Positions 25,184-34,324 of a stretch of 41,481 nucleotides of DNA are shown here, piece after piece (within the stretch, counting starts at the first letter, position 1; the number at the start of each line of letters is the position of its first letter). The notes beneath the pieces are model-generated. The model ran no database searches. It was not told the origin of the DNA and saw only the letters and a list, made by a program, of their open reading frames with translations. The position numbers and the translations under genes are program-made. The stretch spans positions 1-41,481 of the forward strand of contig CAZOHG010000031.1 of the NCBI GenBank assembly GCA_964579725.1, written 5' to 3'. This stretch comes from CAZOHG01 sp964579725. Its GTDB lineage: Bacteria > Zhuqueibacterota > JdFR-76 > BMS3Abin05.

Positions 25184-26832
25184 AAACCGATTACGACGCC
25201 GTTGTTATTGGCTCCGGGGCCGGTGGACTGGCAGCCGCCTTGCCCCTGGCACAGGCCGGATTAAGCGTATTGGTGTGCGAACAACACGAAGTACCCGGCG
25301 GCTGGACACACTCCTTTACCCTAAATGGGTACAAATTCAGCCCGGGTGTGCACTACATTGGAAGTTTGGCGCCCGGCGAAATGCTTCGGAATATTTACGA
25401 AGGATTGGGCGTTTCCGAAGACCTTATTTTTTGCGAGTTAAATCCCAACGGCTACGACCATTTTTTACTGGGTGAAGAACGAATTGATTTTCCAAAAGGT
25501 TTGGAACCCTTGAAAGAGCGCTTGAAATCGCGTTTTCCCGGGGAAGCCGGAGGGATTGACGGTTATTTTCGGGACTTGATGGGCATGATGGAAAATCTCA
25601 ACAAATTGGACCAAATGAAGGGAGCCCGGGATGCTTTAAGGGCGTCCGGCTCCATCTTGACTGTTTTCAAATGGTTCCGAAAGACGGGAATGGATTTAAT
25701 TTCTGCTCACATTTCAGACCCTCTTTTAAAAGGCGTTCTTTCGGGTCAATCGGGCGACCACGGGTTACCCCCCTCAATGGTCTCGGCTTTTGTGCACGCT
25801 GGCATTACCTACCACTACCTGAACGGGGGCTACTATCCGTCAGGGGGCGCTTTTGCCATTCCCCGTGCCTTCGTACGTGCTCTGAAACGTGCAGGGGGTG
25901 ACATTCGCCTCCGCACCCCGGTACAGAAAATTCTTGTCGAAAACGGGCGTGCAATCGGAGTGCTTTTGGAGGACGGTTCCGAAGTAAGAGCGACGCACAT
26001 TATTAGCAACGCCGACCCCGAGGTAACCTTTGGCAAATTGGTGGGACGAGAAAATATTAGTGCCAAACTGCGTAAAAAATTAGACAGGGTGACCTATTCC
26101 ACCTCGGCTGTCAGTCTCTTTTTTGCAGTGGACATGGATTTGCGCGAGGCCGGTCTGGATTCGGGTAATTACTGGATGTACGACACGCCGGACGTGGATG
26201 CCCTGTACCGCCGCGGTCTTGAAAATTGCGTGCTCGAAGCCGATGAGCCGCCTGCCTTGTTTTTAACTGTGACAACACTCAAAGACCCCACCAAAAGGCA
26301 CAACGGCCACCACACCTGTGAAGCCTTCACGTTTGTGGGGTACGAACCCTTTCAAAAATGGGCGCACACACAGTCCGGTGCACGCGGCCCTGACTATGAA
26401 AAGCTCAAGGAACAATTGGCAAAGAAAATGTTTCGAGCGTTAGACAAACGGATTCCCGGGCTGAGCCGACACGTCGTGTTTTGGAATGTGGCCACACCGC
26501 TGACGAACGAATTCTACATTCGGGCCACGCGCGGAAATTTGTACAGCATTGCCAAAACACCTTCTCAAGTGGGACCCGGGTCATTTCCAATCAGCACAGA
26601 AATCAAAGGACTCTACATGGTAGGTGCCAGCACGACAAGCCACGGCGTGGCGGGTGTTACCATGACGGGACTGGCAGCCGCCAAGAAAATTCTTCACTGT
26701 CGCACCAGCGATTTACTCAAAATGAAGGGCCAGGCCCTACGCATTTACCCCTCCGAGGACATCTCTCAGTGGCCGGAAGAATTGCAAAAAAAGATCTGGA
26801 ACGGAAGGGAGAAACGGCAAAGAAAAAGTTAA
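25180..26832 (+). CDS. CrtI/CrtISO-like FAD-dependent oxidoreductase
   Basis: A 550-residue flavoprotein of the phytoene desaturase/carotenoid isomerase/retinol saturase group. The N-terminal dinucleotide fold has VIGSGAGGLAAA (9-20) and E-Q-H at the end of beta-2. The C-terminal FAD signature is GLYMVGASTTSHGVAGVTMTG. The GGWTHSFTLNGYKFSPGVHYIG block resembles the RetSat/CrtISO subgroup. Usual substrates are polyenes, but this subgroup is broad. ATG with AGGA upstream, coupled to the GT2 gene. With two glycosyltransferases upstream, a glycosylated lipid or carotenoid-like product is possible; no other carotenoid gene is visible. Confidence 0.85.
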   Translation: MKTDYDAVVIGSGAGGLAAALPLAQAGLSVLVCEQHEVPGGWTHSFTLNGYKFSPGVHYIGSLAPGEMLRNIYEGLGVSEDLIFCELNPNGYDHFLLGEERIDFPKGLEPLKERLKSRFPGEAGGIDGYFRDLMGMMENLNKLDQMKGARDALRASGSILTVFKWFRKTGMDLISAHISDPLLKGVLSGQSGDHGLPPSMVSAFVHAGITYHYLNGGYYPSGGAFAIPRAFVRALKRAGGDIRLRTPVQKILVENGRAIGVLLEDGSEVRATHIISNADPEVTFGKLVGRENISAKLRKKLDRVTYSTSAVSLFFAVDMDLREAGLDSGNYWMYDTPDVDALYRRGLENCVLEADEPPALFLTVTTLKDPTKRHNGHHTCEAFTFVGYEPFQKWAHTQSGARGPDYEKLKEQLAKKMFRALDKRIPGLSRHVVFWNVATPLTNEFYIRATRGNLYSIAKTPSQVGPGSFPISTEIKGLYMVGASTTSHGVAGVTMTGLAAAKKILHCRTSDLLKMKGQALRIYPSEDISQWPEELQKKIWNGREKRQRKS

Positions 26833-27105
26833 CTTCTTAGAAGAAATCTTAGAAATACCCTCCCGGAGCTATTGAAGACGGTAAGGAGCTACATTTATTT
26901 TCTTGCCCCGGTTCAAAAAGCGCCTCCTCTTTGAGCCTGAGCGATCCTGCCGCCTTCCTCAATGGGGATTTTCTCCGCAAAACCCGCGACCATAAGAAAA
27001 GAGGTTACGCCAAAAATTTCCGGAAAATAAAAAAAGCCCCGATTTAAATCGGGGCTCGTTGCTAAACGTAAAGGTGTTTTTGACCAATTTTCGATCAATT
27101 CCCCC
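26833..27105. other. Intergenic region between oxidoreductase and cold-shock genes
   Basis: No coding frame with support. It holds the cold-shock gene terminator at 27025-27056; no clear terminator for the plus-strand operon was seen. Confidence 0.5.
27025..27056 (-). terminator. Intrinsic terminator of the cold-shock gene
   Basis: Perfect 11-bp arms AGCCCCGATTT (27035-27045) and AAATCGGGGCT (27046-27056). On the minus strand the T-rich complement of 27025-27034 follows. GC-rich lower stem with A/T apex. It lies about 50 bp after the csp stop. Confidence 0.85.
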
Positions 27106-27306
27106 TTATAATTTAACAACCTTGGTCGCTTGCAATCCTTTTTCACCGGGAACAGCTTCAAATTCCACTTCTTCGCCTTCGGACAGGGTTCTGTAGCCTT
27201 CGCCCTCAATGGATGTGTAGTGGACGAAAACATCCGGACCATCTTCTTGCTCAATGAAACCGTAACCTTTGTTTTCATTGAACCATTTGACCTTACCGTG
27301 AGTCAT
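27106..27306 (-). CDS. Cold-shock domain protein (CspA family)
   Basis: A 66-residue single-stranded nucleic-acid-binding protein that melts RNA structure in the cytoplasm. RNP1 KGYGFI (13-18), RNP2 DVFVHY (25-30) and the opening GKVKWFNENKGYG are typical, and length is normal for CspA proteins. ATG with AAGGAGG 7 bases upstream. It has its own promoter with an A-tract element, a leader of about 90 bases and a strong terminator, so it is monocistronic. Whether it is induced by cold or is constitutive cannot be told. Confidence 0.96.
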   Translation of the reverse strand: MTHGKVKWFNENKGYGFIEQEDGPDVFVHYTSIEGEGYRTLSEGEEVEFEAVPGEKGLQATKVVKL

Positions 27307-27403
27307 TAAAAAACCTCCTTACAATAAATACCCGCTTTGCTCTCCAAAATCTAAACCATTTACAAAATTGAATTTAGAGGCAAAGCACTTCTTAAACAGT
27401 TCA

Positions 27404-27475
27404 AATGTACTTATTAATTTTACCATTGTCAAGGAAAATTTTTAAATTTTTAAATTTTTTGCATTTTTTTCAAAA
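27404..27475 (-). promoter_or_regulatory. csp promoter with A-tract UP-like element
   Basis: On the minus strand a consensus TTGACA (complement of 27427-27432) is followed after 17 bases by TACATT (complement of 27404-27409, 4/6). Just upstream (27433-27475) are repeated AAAAATTT tracts spaced about 8-10 bases apart, as in UP elements or bent DNA. Confidence 0.65.
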
Positions 27476-27501
27476 ACAATTCTCTTTTCGGTGCGCTACC
27501 G

Positions 27502-28248
27502 TCACCCCTTTTGAAAGAAAAACAACACAAGGGCTGACCCCACCGGAATCATGAGATTGTCATTCAACGGGACAAGTCCCAATTCGAACAGCATCCCAGC
27601 AAAAGCACCGACAAAAGCGGTCGCCACCGTGTATCCGGGAATACACAGACCGATGAGAAAAGCCGAAATCAAAAAAGCGGTGCTTCCTTCCAGCGTTTTG
27701 CCATTAATCAGGTGAACGCGCCCTACCGAGCGGCCGACCCACGCCGCAATCGAATCCGACACAATCAACATGTACAGTGAAAATTGGGCAATGGGTCGCG
27801 GGAAAAAAAGAACCACCAAAAAGGCCCCGATCAGCCAGTAGGTTGCGCCGCAAATCTGCCTTTGTTCGCCCTCGCGAAGCAAAAATCCCAGAGTACGTTC
27901 GAAGAGCATTCGAAAAGGAAGGTAAGAAAATCGCAGCAATTCCACGGCAAAAGCCACCAAAAGTCCTGCCGTAAGGAGAATTAAAAGATAGCGGCGAGGA
28001 AAATAAGCGTACCCTACCGGCACGACCAAGCCGGTTAAATGAATGGTTTTGCGGAGGAATTCTTTGAAAAGCGGCTCTGGCCTCTTTTCCACCTCTGTCA
28101 ATGTCAATTTGTTTGACGCGCTCTTGTTGTGCGTTTTCTCAAAGCTCAAATGGAAATCCAATTTATTTTTGGCCCACTTGTAAGTTGGAAGTTTTCGGTT
28201 AGCGAGCTGGCGGAGCGCTTTGACCTGCTTTTGGTGTGCTGCCTTCAA
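27502..28248 (-). CDS. Dolichol-kinase/DGK1-like CTP-dependent lipid kinase family protein
   Basis: Up to 248 residues, with a polytopic membrane domain from about residue 58 (six or seven hydrophobic segments). The motif VSDSIAAWVGRSVGRVHL followed by NGKTLEGSTAF matches the SEC59/DGK1 phosphatidate-cytidylyltransferase-like family, whose members phosphorylate polyprenols or diacylglycerol. The first 55 residues are polar and begin at a TTG inside the PASTA gene, so the true start is uncertain; a GTG at 28092 just before the membrane domain is an alternative. Last gene of the mla-radA-tgt-fmt run. Probable role in lipid-carrier or phospholipid recycling. Confidence 0.78.
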   Translation of the reverse strand: MKAAHQKQVKALRQLANRKLPTYKWAKNKLDFHLSFEKTHNKSASNKLTLTEVEKRPEPLFKEFLRKTIHLTGLVVPVGYAYFPRRYLLILLTAGLLVAFAVELLRFSYLPFRMLFERTLGFLLREGEQRQICGATYWLIGAFLVVLFFPRPIAQFSLYMLIVSDSIAAWVGRSVGRVHLINGKTLEGSTAFLISAFLIGLCIPGYTVATAFVGAFAGMLFELGLVPLNDNLMIPVGSALVLFFFQKG

Positions 28249-29005
28249 TTTTACTGACTACCAAATCAACCGCCTGCCCCATTTCCACCTCTGTTCCTGC
28301 CGGAAAACTCTGCTGAATCACCGTCTCGGGCAACAAGTCGTTGTTCACCTCACTGGTCACGCGCCCCACTTTTAAACCCGCATGCAGAAGAATGTACGTC
28401 GCCTCGCTCAAGCTTTTTCCCACTAAATTGGGCACAATAAAATGTTCGGGCACATCTCCAAGGCTCACGGTAAAATCCACCGATTGACCGACCTGGAGGG
28501 TGTCGCCTTCGGAAACGGACTGACTGGTGACAACCCCTTTCGGAAAATAGCTTGAAAATTCGTAGTTTTTCTTACCGATTTTTAGACCCAGCCGTCGCAG
28601 TTTGAGTTCGGCGTCGCGCTCGGAACCTCCCGTCAATTTGGGTACAACCACGCGGCGCTCCCCTTTACTGACGGTTAAATAAACACGCCGTCCCTTTTTG
28701 ACAACCGATTCCGGAAACGGATTCTGGAACGTAACCGTTCCGGCCGGATAGTCGGAGCTGTAGGTTTCTTTGTCAAAAATCGTTCGAAACCCCTTGGCCG
28801 TCAATTCCTTCTGCGCTTCCTGAAAGGATTTTCCCACAACATTGGGCAGCACCACGTCCTTACCGTGTTTTACGTACAGGGGCATAATGGCTTGATCACA
28901 CACAACGACCAGCACAATAAAACCGACAAATCCGTAAAGCCCCAAGAGCAAAATTTTCTTCCACGGGAGCGAAATGCTCCCTTTTTCACCCAAATGTTCT
29001 CCCAA
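28199..29005 (-). CDS. Membrane-anchored three-PASTA-domain protein
   Basis: A 268-residue protein with one membrane helix (about 17-40) and three PASTA domains outside the cytoplasm (about 50-115, 118-185, 188-258), each with the VPN/PxLxGxSxxEAxxxL pattern. PASTA domains bind uncrosslinked peptidoglycan or beta-lactams in PBPs and Ser/Thr kinases; here no kinase or transpeptidase domain is attached. The TTG start has GGGAG 6 bases upstream. Located 23 bp after rsmB. Free PASTA proteins next to rsmB/fmt are known from other FCB genomes as far as I recall; partner unknown. Confidence 0.88.
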   Translation of the reverse strand: MGEHLGEKGSISLPWKKILLLGLYGFVGFIVLVVVCDQAIMPLYVKHGKDVVLPNVVGKSFQEAQKELTAKGFRTIFDKETYSSDYPAGTVTFQNPFPESVVKKGRRVYLTVSKGERRVVVPKLTGGSERDAELKLRRLGLKIGKKNYEFSSYFPKGVVTSQSVSEGDTLQVGQSVDFTVSLGDVPEHFIVPNLVGKSLSEATYILLHAGLKVGRVTSEVNNDLLPETVIQQSFPAGTEVEMGQAVDLVVSKIEGSTPKAGQSAPPAR

Positions 29006-29028
29006 AACGAACTCCCACTTATGTCACT

Positions 29029-30393
29029 CTATTTGTTTTTCTTTTTAACCAACCGGGCAACAAATGACCCGTCCACTTTGTGAATGTGGGGAAAGGTTTG
29101 TACAAATCCCTCCCGATTTACCACTATTTCACCCACAAACGGCTGGGCCGGTTCCCTTACAAATTCCGGGTGTTCCTTTAAAAAGCCCGTAATTTGCTCC
29201 TCATTTTCTTCGGGTTCGATGGTACAGGTGCTGTACGCCAAAACGCCTCCGACTTTTAGGAGCCGCGCAGCATTTTCCAACAGCTCAAATTGCAACGCCG
29301 ACATTTCACGAATATCCTGTAAGGTTCGACGCCACTTAATATCCGGTTTTCTGGAAATGACGCCCAACCCGGAACACGGGGCATCCAATAGAATCCGGTC
29401 GACAGGCTCTCTTTTCAGGAAACGGCCATCTGCTTGCACTGTTTCAATGCAAGAAATGCCGAGGCGAGCGGCGTTTTCCGACAGAACTTCAAGCCGGTGT
29501 GCGTACAAATCCACCGCAATTATTTTGCCTCGATTTTGCATGAGTTCCGCGAGATGAGTTGTTTTTCCCCCCGGCGCCGCACACAAATCCAGGACAGTCT
29601 CCCCGGGTTGCGGCGCCAGCACGTGGGCAACCAACCCCGCACTTTCGTCCTGAACCGAAAAATACCCCTCCCGGTACAGAGGAAAGCGTTCTACCCCGCG
29701 GCTTCGCTCAACAAGCAAAAATTCACGGAGAAAGCGGCCTTTGCGAGCCTCAATTCCGTGTTCCTTTAAAACAGCGAAATACTGGTCGCGAGTTGTTTTG
29801 AGCCCGTTAACCCGAATGCCGATGCCGGGCGGCTGATTTAGAGCATCCAACAGAGCTCGTGTGAAATCCAAACCGTAGCGCTTCAACCAGCGTTTCACCA
29901 TCCATTGCGGAAAAGAGTACAAAATGGAAAGAGCTACTTCCGGATCGGCCGTACCTTCCGGGTAATTCAGGCTGTCCAGGCTTCGCAAAATATTTCGGAG
30001 CACGCCATTTACAAATCCCGTCAACCTGAATTGTTTTACCCCCCGAACCAGTTTAATGGCCTCGTTTACAATGGCGTAGTCGGGAACGCGGGAGAGAAAA
30101 AGCTTCTGATAAAGGCTCAGGTGCAAAATCATGCGCACCGAAAGCGGGATTTTGTCGTATTTTTCGTGGACGAACTGGCGCAGAATCCAATCCAGGTACA
30201 AATACCAGCGAATCGACCCCAAAACCAATTCCGTAATAAAGGGCCGATCCTGCGGAGCCACCCGATTCCGGCGAAACTCGTTGTGCAACTGTTGGGCCAC
30301 GTACGTTTTTTTTCGCCAAAAATCCATGAGGACACGAAGCGCTACCCAGCGGCTGTCGCTTTTGCCCTCTTGTGTAGACATGGTTTCAGACAA
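29029..30393 (-). CDS. rsmB: 16S rRNA m5C967 methyltransferase RsmB
   Basis: A 454-residue enzyme with an N-terminal NusB-like helical domain (about 13-140) and a C-terminal SAM methyltransferase. SAM motif I is VLDLCAAPGGKTTHLAE (267-283). The two catalytic cysteines are in DAPCSG (Cys340) and STCTIEPEEN (Cys390), as in m5C methyltransferases. The TTG start has GAGG 8 bases upstream; an ATG four codons later is possible. Starts 10 bp after fmt. fmt-rsmB adjacency is widespread, which supports both names. Confidence 0.95.
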   Translation of the reverse strand: MSETMSTQEGKSDSRWVALRVLMDFWRKKTYVAQQLHNEFRRNRVAPQDRPFITELVLGSIRWYLYLDWILRQFVHEKYDKIPLSVRMILHLSLYQKLFLSRVPDYAIVNEAIKLVRGVKQFRLTGFVNGVLRNILRSLDSLNYPEGTADPEVALSILYSFPQWMVKRWLKRYGLDFTRALLDALNQPPGIGIRVNGLKTTRDQYFAVLKEHGIEARKGRFLREFLLVERSRGVERFPLYREGYFSVQDESAGLVAHVLAPQPGETVLDLCAAPGGKTTHLAELMQNRGKIIAVDLYAHRLEVLSENAARLGISCIETVQADGRFLKREPVDRILLDAPCSGLGVISRKPDIKWRRTLQDIREMSALQFELLENAARLLKVGGVLAYSTCTIEPEENEEQITGFLKEHPEFVREPAQPFVGEIVVNREGFVQTFPHIHKVDGSFVARLVKKKNK

Positions 30394-30403
30394 ATTTTCG
30401 GCC

Positions 30404-31345
30404 TCAACCGTTCGATGTAAATTGCTCCCCCACTTTCACCCGGTAGCCCCGTAAAAAATCCGCCCCCGACATCTTTCGCTTTGCTTCCGGCTGGAGTTCC
30501 AAAAGCTCCACACCTTTTTCACCTGCTTTGACCACAAGGCTCCCGGCAGCTTCGGCGGAAACAATTGTGCCCGGCAACACCGTCGATCCGATTTCTTCCT
30601 CCACAACTCGAGCCCGGTAAATTTTGACCCTTTTGCCGCGAAAAAATGCAAAGGCCCCCGGCACCGGCGAAAGCCCTCGAATTTGATTCACAATCTTTTC
30701 CGCCGGAAGCGTCCAATCCAATCGCGCCATTTCAGGCCTAATTTTGGGCGCTTTTGTAGGTTTTCCCGTTTGGGGCCGGGCAACCAATTGGCCTCTCTCC
30801 AGCAGATCCAGCGTCCGCACCACTACCCCGGCACCAAGAGAAGCCAATTTGTCATGTAAATCGCCGAAGGTCTCCTCCGGCCCAATGGCCACCTTTTCTT
30901 GCAACAAAATGTGACCGGTGTCCACGGCGCGTTCAATAAAAAAGGTGGTCACCCCGGTTTCTTTGTCTCCATTCAAGAGCGCCCACTGAATCGGGGCAGC
31001 TCCGCGGTACCTGGGCAGAAGGGAAGCGTGCAAATTAATGGTGCCGCGCGGCGGCATTTCAAAAACTTCGGGCGGTAAAATGAGAAAAGCGACCACCACA
31101 AAAACGTCCGCTCGAAACGCCTGCAGCGCTGCCAAAAAGTCACGATCTTTTAAATCGGTCGGCTGCAATACCGGGAGTCCGTGCGCCTGGGCGACTGCCT
31201 TCACCGGAGGCGGAAGCAAACGGAGCCCGCGTCCCTTGGGCTTGTCCGGGCGAGTCACCACGCCTACCACGGTGTGTGAACTTTTAAGCAACGCCTCTAA
31301 TGTGGGAACGGCAAAATCCGGTGTTCCCATAAAAACGACACGCAT
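30404..31345 (-). CDS. fmt: Methionyl-tRNA formyltransferase
   Basis: Formylates Met-tRNA(fMet) with 10-formyl-tetrahydrofolate for initiation. 313 residues, normal length. N-terminal formyltransferase fold with catalytic Asn104 and His106 in NLHASLLPRYRGAAPIQWAL and Asp142 in VDTG; C-terminal OB-like domain from about residue 205. ATG with AGGAA 6 bases upstream. Followed directly by rsmB. A 129-bp spacer without an evident gene separates it from yajC. Confidence 0.96.
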   Translation of the reverse strand: MRVVFMGTPDFAVPTLEALLKSSHTVVGVVTRPDKPKGRGLRLLPPPVKAVAQAHGLPVLQPTDLKDRDFLAALQAFRADVFVVVAFLILPPEVFEMPPRGTINLHASLLPRYRGAAPIQWALLNGDKETGVTTFFIERAVDTGHILLQEKVAIGPEETFGDLHDKLASLGAGVVVRTLDLLERGQLVARPQTGKPTKAPKIRPEMARLDWTLPAEKIVNQIRGLSPVPGAFAFFRGKRVKIYRARVVEEEIGSTVLPGTIVSAEAAGSLVVKAGEKGVELLELQPEAKRKMSGADFLRGYRVKVGEQFTSNG

Positions 31346-31474
31346 GATTTATTCCTTCTTCAAAATATTTCCCCCTGCTTCGCCAAAGCCTTCGGAAGTC
31401 TTTCCTTAAATTTTTCAGGAGATTGGCCATGCCGAGGTGAGATTTTTGCACCCGTCAAAACGGCCGAAAATCCT

Positions 31475-31774
31475 CTACAGCTTTTTGGCAATCGCTGAAC
31501 GCGAAACTTCAATTTTGGTGTTGTCCGCCACTTTCAAAATGACCGTATCGTCGGATTCCTTAAAACCCGCAATACTCCCGTGAATGCCGCCGATTGTAAC
31601 CACTTTGTCCCCTTTTTGGAGCGAAGCCAGCATGGCTTGCAATTGTTTTTGTTTTTTGGATTGAGGGCGAATCATAAAGAGCCAGATCACCACAAAAATC
31701 AAAATGAACGGCAACAGAGCCATGAGCGTGTTACCCTGTCCACGACTTGCCTGTAATAAAATGTTTGCGACCAC
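31475..31774 (-). CDS. yajC: Preprotein translocase accessory subunit YajC
   Basis: A 99-residue small inner-membrane protein that associates with SecDF. One membrane helix (about 17-35) ends in the diagnostic IRPQSKKQKQ, followed by a cytoplasmic beta domain with GDKVVTIGGIHGSI. GTG start with AGGAGG 6 bases upstream; this ribosome site overlaps the tgt stop, so the two are coupled. tgt-yajC order is classical, but secDF does not follow here. Confidence 0.95.
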   Translation of the reverse strand: MVANILLQASRGQGNTLMALLPFILIFVVIWLFMIRPQSKKQKQLQAMLASLQKGDKVVTIGGIHGSIAGFKESDDTVILKVADNTKIEVSRSAIAKKL

Positions 31775-31777
31775 GAA

Positions 31778-32944
31778 TTACCTCCTCTTAATGGGTTTAG
31801 GTTGCTTTTTGACTTCAATTACTTTGTAACGGGAATAAAATGCGTCACGAAATTTCGAAAATTCTCCCCTTAAAATGGCTTCGCGCGCCCGGCGCACCAG
31901 TTCCAGATAAAAATGAATGTTGTGGTACGTGGCCAAACGCAGTGCCAAAACCTCGCCCACCGAGAACAAATGTCGGATGTACGCCCGCGTGTGGTGGCGG
32001 CATACGGCGCAATCACAATTTTCGTCAATGGGACGGAAATCTTCCCGATAGGTTGCGTTTTTCAAAACCAGCCGCCCTTCCCACGTGAACACCGTTCCGT
32101 TCCGGGCATTTCGCGTGGGCAGCACACAATCAAACATATCCACACCCCGGGCCATTACTTCGACCAAATCTTCGGGTTTCCCCACGCCCATAAGGTAGCG
32201 CGGCTTATTTTTGGGCAATCGAGCGGCAACAAATTCCGTCATGTCGTACAAATTGGCTTTCGGTTCCCCCACAGCCAATCCCCCGATTGCGTAGCCGTCA
32301 AAATCCAGCCGAATCAATTCCTCCATATTTTTTTCTCTCAGGTCCGGGTACGTGCTGCCCTGATTAATTCCAAATTGAAATTGGCGATAACCGTGCAGCG
32401 CGCCGCTCTGAAAAAAGCGTTCGCGAGCCCGCTGTGCCCACTGCACCGTCAGTTCGTGGGACTTCCTGGCGTATTCGTAAGAACACGGGTAAGGCGTACA
32501 TTCGTCCAACACCATCATGATGTCGGGCCCCAACTCTCTCTGGATGTCCACCACATTTTCAGGCGTAAACAAATGTTTGGAGCCGTCCACATGTGATTGA
32601 AACCGCACGCCTTCGGCCGAAAGCTTTCGCAGATCTTGGAGGCTGAACACCTGGTACCCGCCGCTGTCTGTTAAAATTGCCCGCGGCCAATTCATGAATC
32701 GGTGCAGTCCGCCGGCGCGACGAATAAGCTCGCCCCCAGGGCGCAAATACAAGTGGTACGTGTTACCCAAAATAATTTGGGCGCCGTTTTCCAGTAACTC
32801 TTCGGTAGATTGGGTTTTTACCGTTCCCTGGGTTCCCACGGGCATAAAAATCGGCGTTTCAATATCACCGTGGTCGGTGTGAATTACGCCGGCCCGGGCT
32901 CCCGTTTCCCTATCCTCCGCCAACAGTTCGAAAAAGGGCTTCAC
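31778..32944 (-). CDS. tgt: Queuine/preQ1 tRNA-guanine transglycosylase
   Basis: Exchanges guanine-34 of tRNA(Asp/Asn/His/Tyr) for preQ1 in queuosine synthesis. 388 residues. The general acid/base Asp93 is in LTDSGGYQVFSL, the nucleophile Asp269 in GVDMFDCVLPTRNARNG, and zinc ligands are CDCAVC (310-315) with His341. The GTG start lies just behind AGGA next to the radA stop (6-bp gap). Confidence 0.96.
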   Translation of the reverse strand: MKPFFELLAEDRETGARAGVIHTDHGDIETPIFMPVGTQGTVKTQSTEELLENGAQIILGNTYHLYLRPGGELIRRAGGLHRFMNWPRAILTDSGGYQVFSLQDLRKLSAEGVRFQSHVDGSKHLFTPENVVDIQRELGPDIMMVLDECTPYPCSYEYARKSHELTVQWAQRARERFFQSGALHGYRQFQFGINQGSTYPDLREKNMEELIRLDFDGYAIGGLAVGEPKANLYDMTEFVAARLPKNKPRYLMGVGKPEDLVEVMARGVDMFDCVLPTRNARNGTVFTWEGRLVLKNATYREDFRPIDENCDCAVCRHHTRAYIRHLFSVGEVLALRLATYHNIHFYLELVRRAREAILRGEFSKFRDAFYSRYKVIEVKKQPKPIKRR

Positions 32945-32950
32945 ACTTCC

Positions 32951-34324
32951 TCACACCAATGTGGCTTCGATGGCCTTGGAAATCTGAGCCACGCCCACCA
33001 ATTCAATTTTAAACGATTTTTCTAACTTCTGCAAGGCAAATTTGGGTGCCACGACCTTTTTGAATCCCAGACGTTCGGCTTCGTGAATCCGTCGGTCCAA
33101 CTGCGAAACGGGTCGAATGTCACCGCCGAGTCCCACTTCGCCCAAAACAACCGTTTTGGGTGTCAGGGGACGGTCTAAAAAGCTGGAGGCGATGGCAAGA
33201 CTTGTCGCCAGATCCGCCCCGGGTTCGTCCAGCCGAAGTCCCCCAGCCACTTTAACAAACACGTCGTAGGCACCAACACGCAGTCCGGCTCTTTTTTCCA
33301 AAACGGCCAACAGAAGGGAAAGTCGGCGCTGGTCAATTCCGGTAGCTGTCCGCTGGGGGTAGCCAAAGCCCGATTGGGCTGTAAGGGCCTGGATCTCGAC
33401 CAAAATAGGGCGCGTGCCCTCAATGGTACACGTTACGGCCAGGCCGGACAAATCCCCCTGGTGAGCGGTTAAAAAGAGCTCGGAGGGATTGTCCACGTCC
33501 CGCAGTCCTTGCTCCCGCACCTCGAAAACCCCCAATTCATTTGTAGAGCCAAACCGATTTTTGACTGTACGCAAAATTCGGTACTGGTACTGACGGTCTC
33601 CCTCCAGATAAAGCAGGGCGTCCACCATGTGCTCCAGCACGCGGGGGCCGGCAATGACGCCTTCTTTCGTCACGTGTCCCACCAAAAAAATAGGCACACC
33701 GTTCGCCTTTGCCAGGTGCAGAAGCTGTAAAGCCGACTCCCGAACCTGACTGACGCTGCCCGGGGCACTTTCCAAATTGGGACTGTAAATGGATTGAATG
33801 GAATCGACCACCACAAGCCCGGGTTTGGTTTGAGCCACTGCCGTTAGAATGGCCGAGAGATCAATTTCCGAAAAAATGAGCAAATTTTCGCTTGAAATTC
33901 CCAGTCGGTCGGCTCTCATTTTGGTTTGTCGAACCGATTCTTCCGCGGAAACATAGAGGGTTTTTCTTCCGCTTTCGGCAATCTCAGCGGCGCGTTGTAA
34001 GAGAAGTGTCGATTTTCCGATGCCCGGATCGCCACTCAAGAGCACCAGCGACCCTGGCACAATGCCTCCCCCTAACACGCGGTCGAATTCAGGACTTTGG
34101 GTTGAAATGCGGTTTTTCTGCTCTGGGGTGATTTGCGTAATCGGTTTCGGCACGGACTTTTCCAGGCCGCGGTAACGCGTCTCGGAAACGGGTGCGATTT
34201 TCTCTTCCACAAAGCTGTTCCAGGCGCCACAAGCCGGACACTTCCCCAGCCAGCGCGGTGACTCGTAGCCGCATTCCTGACACACAAACACGGATTTTTG
34301 TTTTCTGGATTTTTGGGCGGCCAC
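32951..34324 (-). CDS. radA: DNA repair protein RadA
   Basis: A branch-migration ATPase in recombination. 457 residues in the standard order: zinc finger (C15xxC18, C29xxC32), RecA-like core with Walker A GDPGIGKST (98-106) and Walker B VVVDS (171-175), the RadA-specific KNRFG (255-259), then a Lon-like domain from about 285. The GTG start overlaps the mlaF stop by one base. Cytoplasmic. Confidence 0.96.
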   Translation of the reverse strand: MAAQKSRKQKSVFVCQECGYESPRWLGKCPACGAWNSFVEEKIAPVSETRYRGLEKSVPKPITQITPEQKNRISTQSPEFDRVLGGGIVPGSLVLLSGDPGIGKSTLLLQRAAEIAESGRKTLYVSAEESVRQTKMRADRLGISSENLLIFSEIDLSAILTAVAQTKPGLVVVDSIQSIYSPNLESAPGSVSQVRESALQLLHLAKANGVPIFLVGHVTKEGVIAGPRVLEHMVDALLYLEGDRQYQYRILRTVKNRFGSTNELGVFEVREQGLRDVDNPSELFLTAHQGDLSGLAVTCTIEGTRPILVEIQALTAQSGFGYPQRTATGIDQRRLSLLLAVLEKRAGLRVGAYDVFVKVAGGLRLDEPGADLATSLAIASSFLDRPLTPKTVVLGEVGLGGDIRPVSQLDRRIHEAERLGFKKVVAPKFALQKLEKSFKIELVGVAQISKAIEATLV

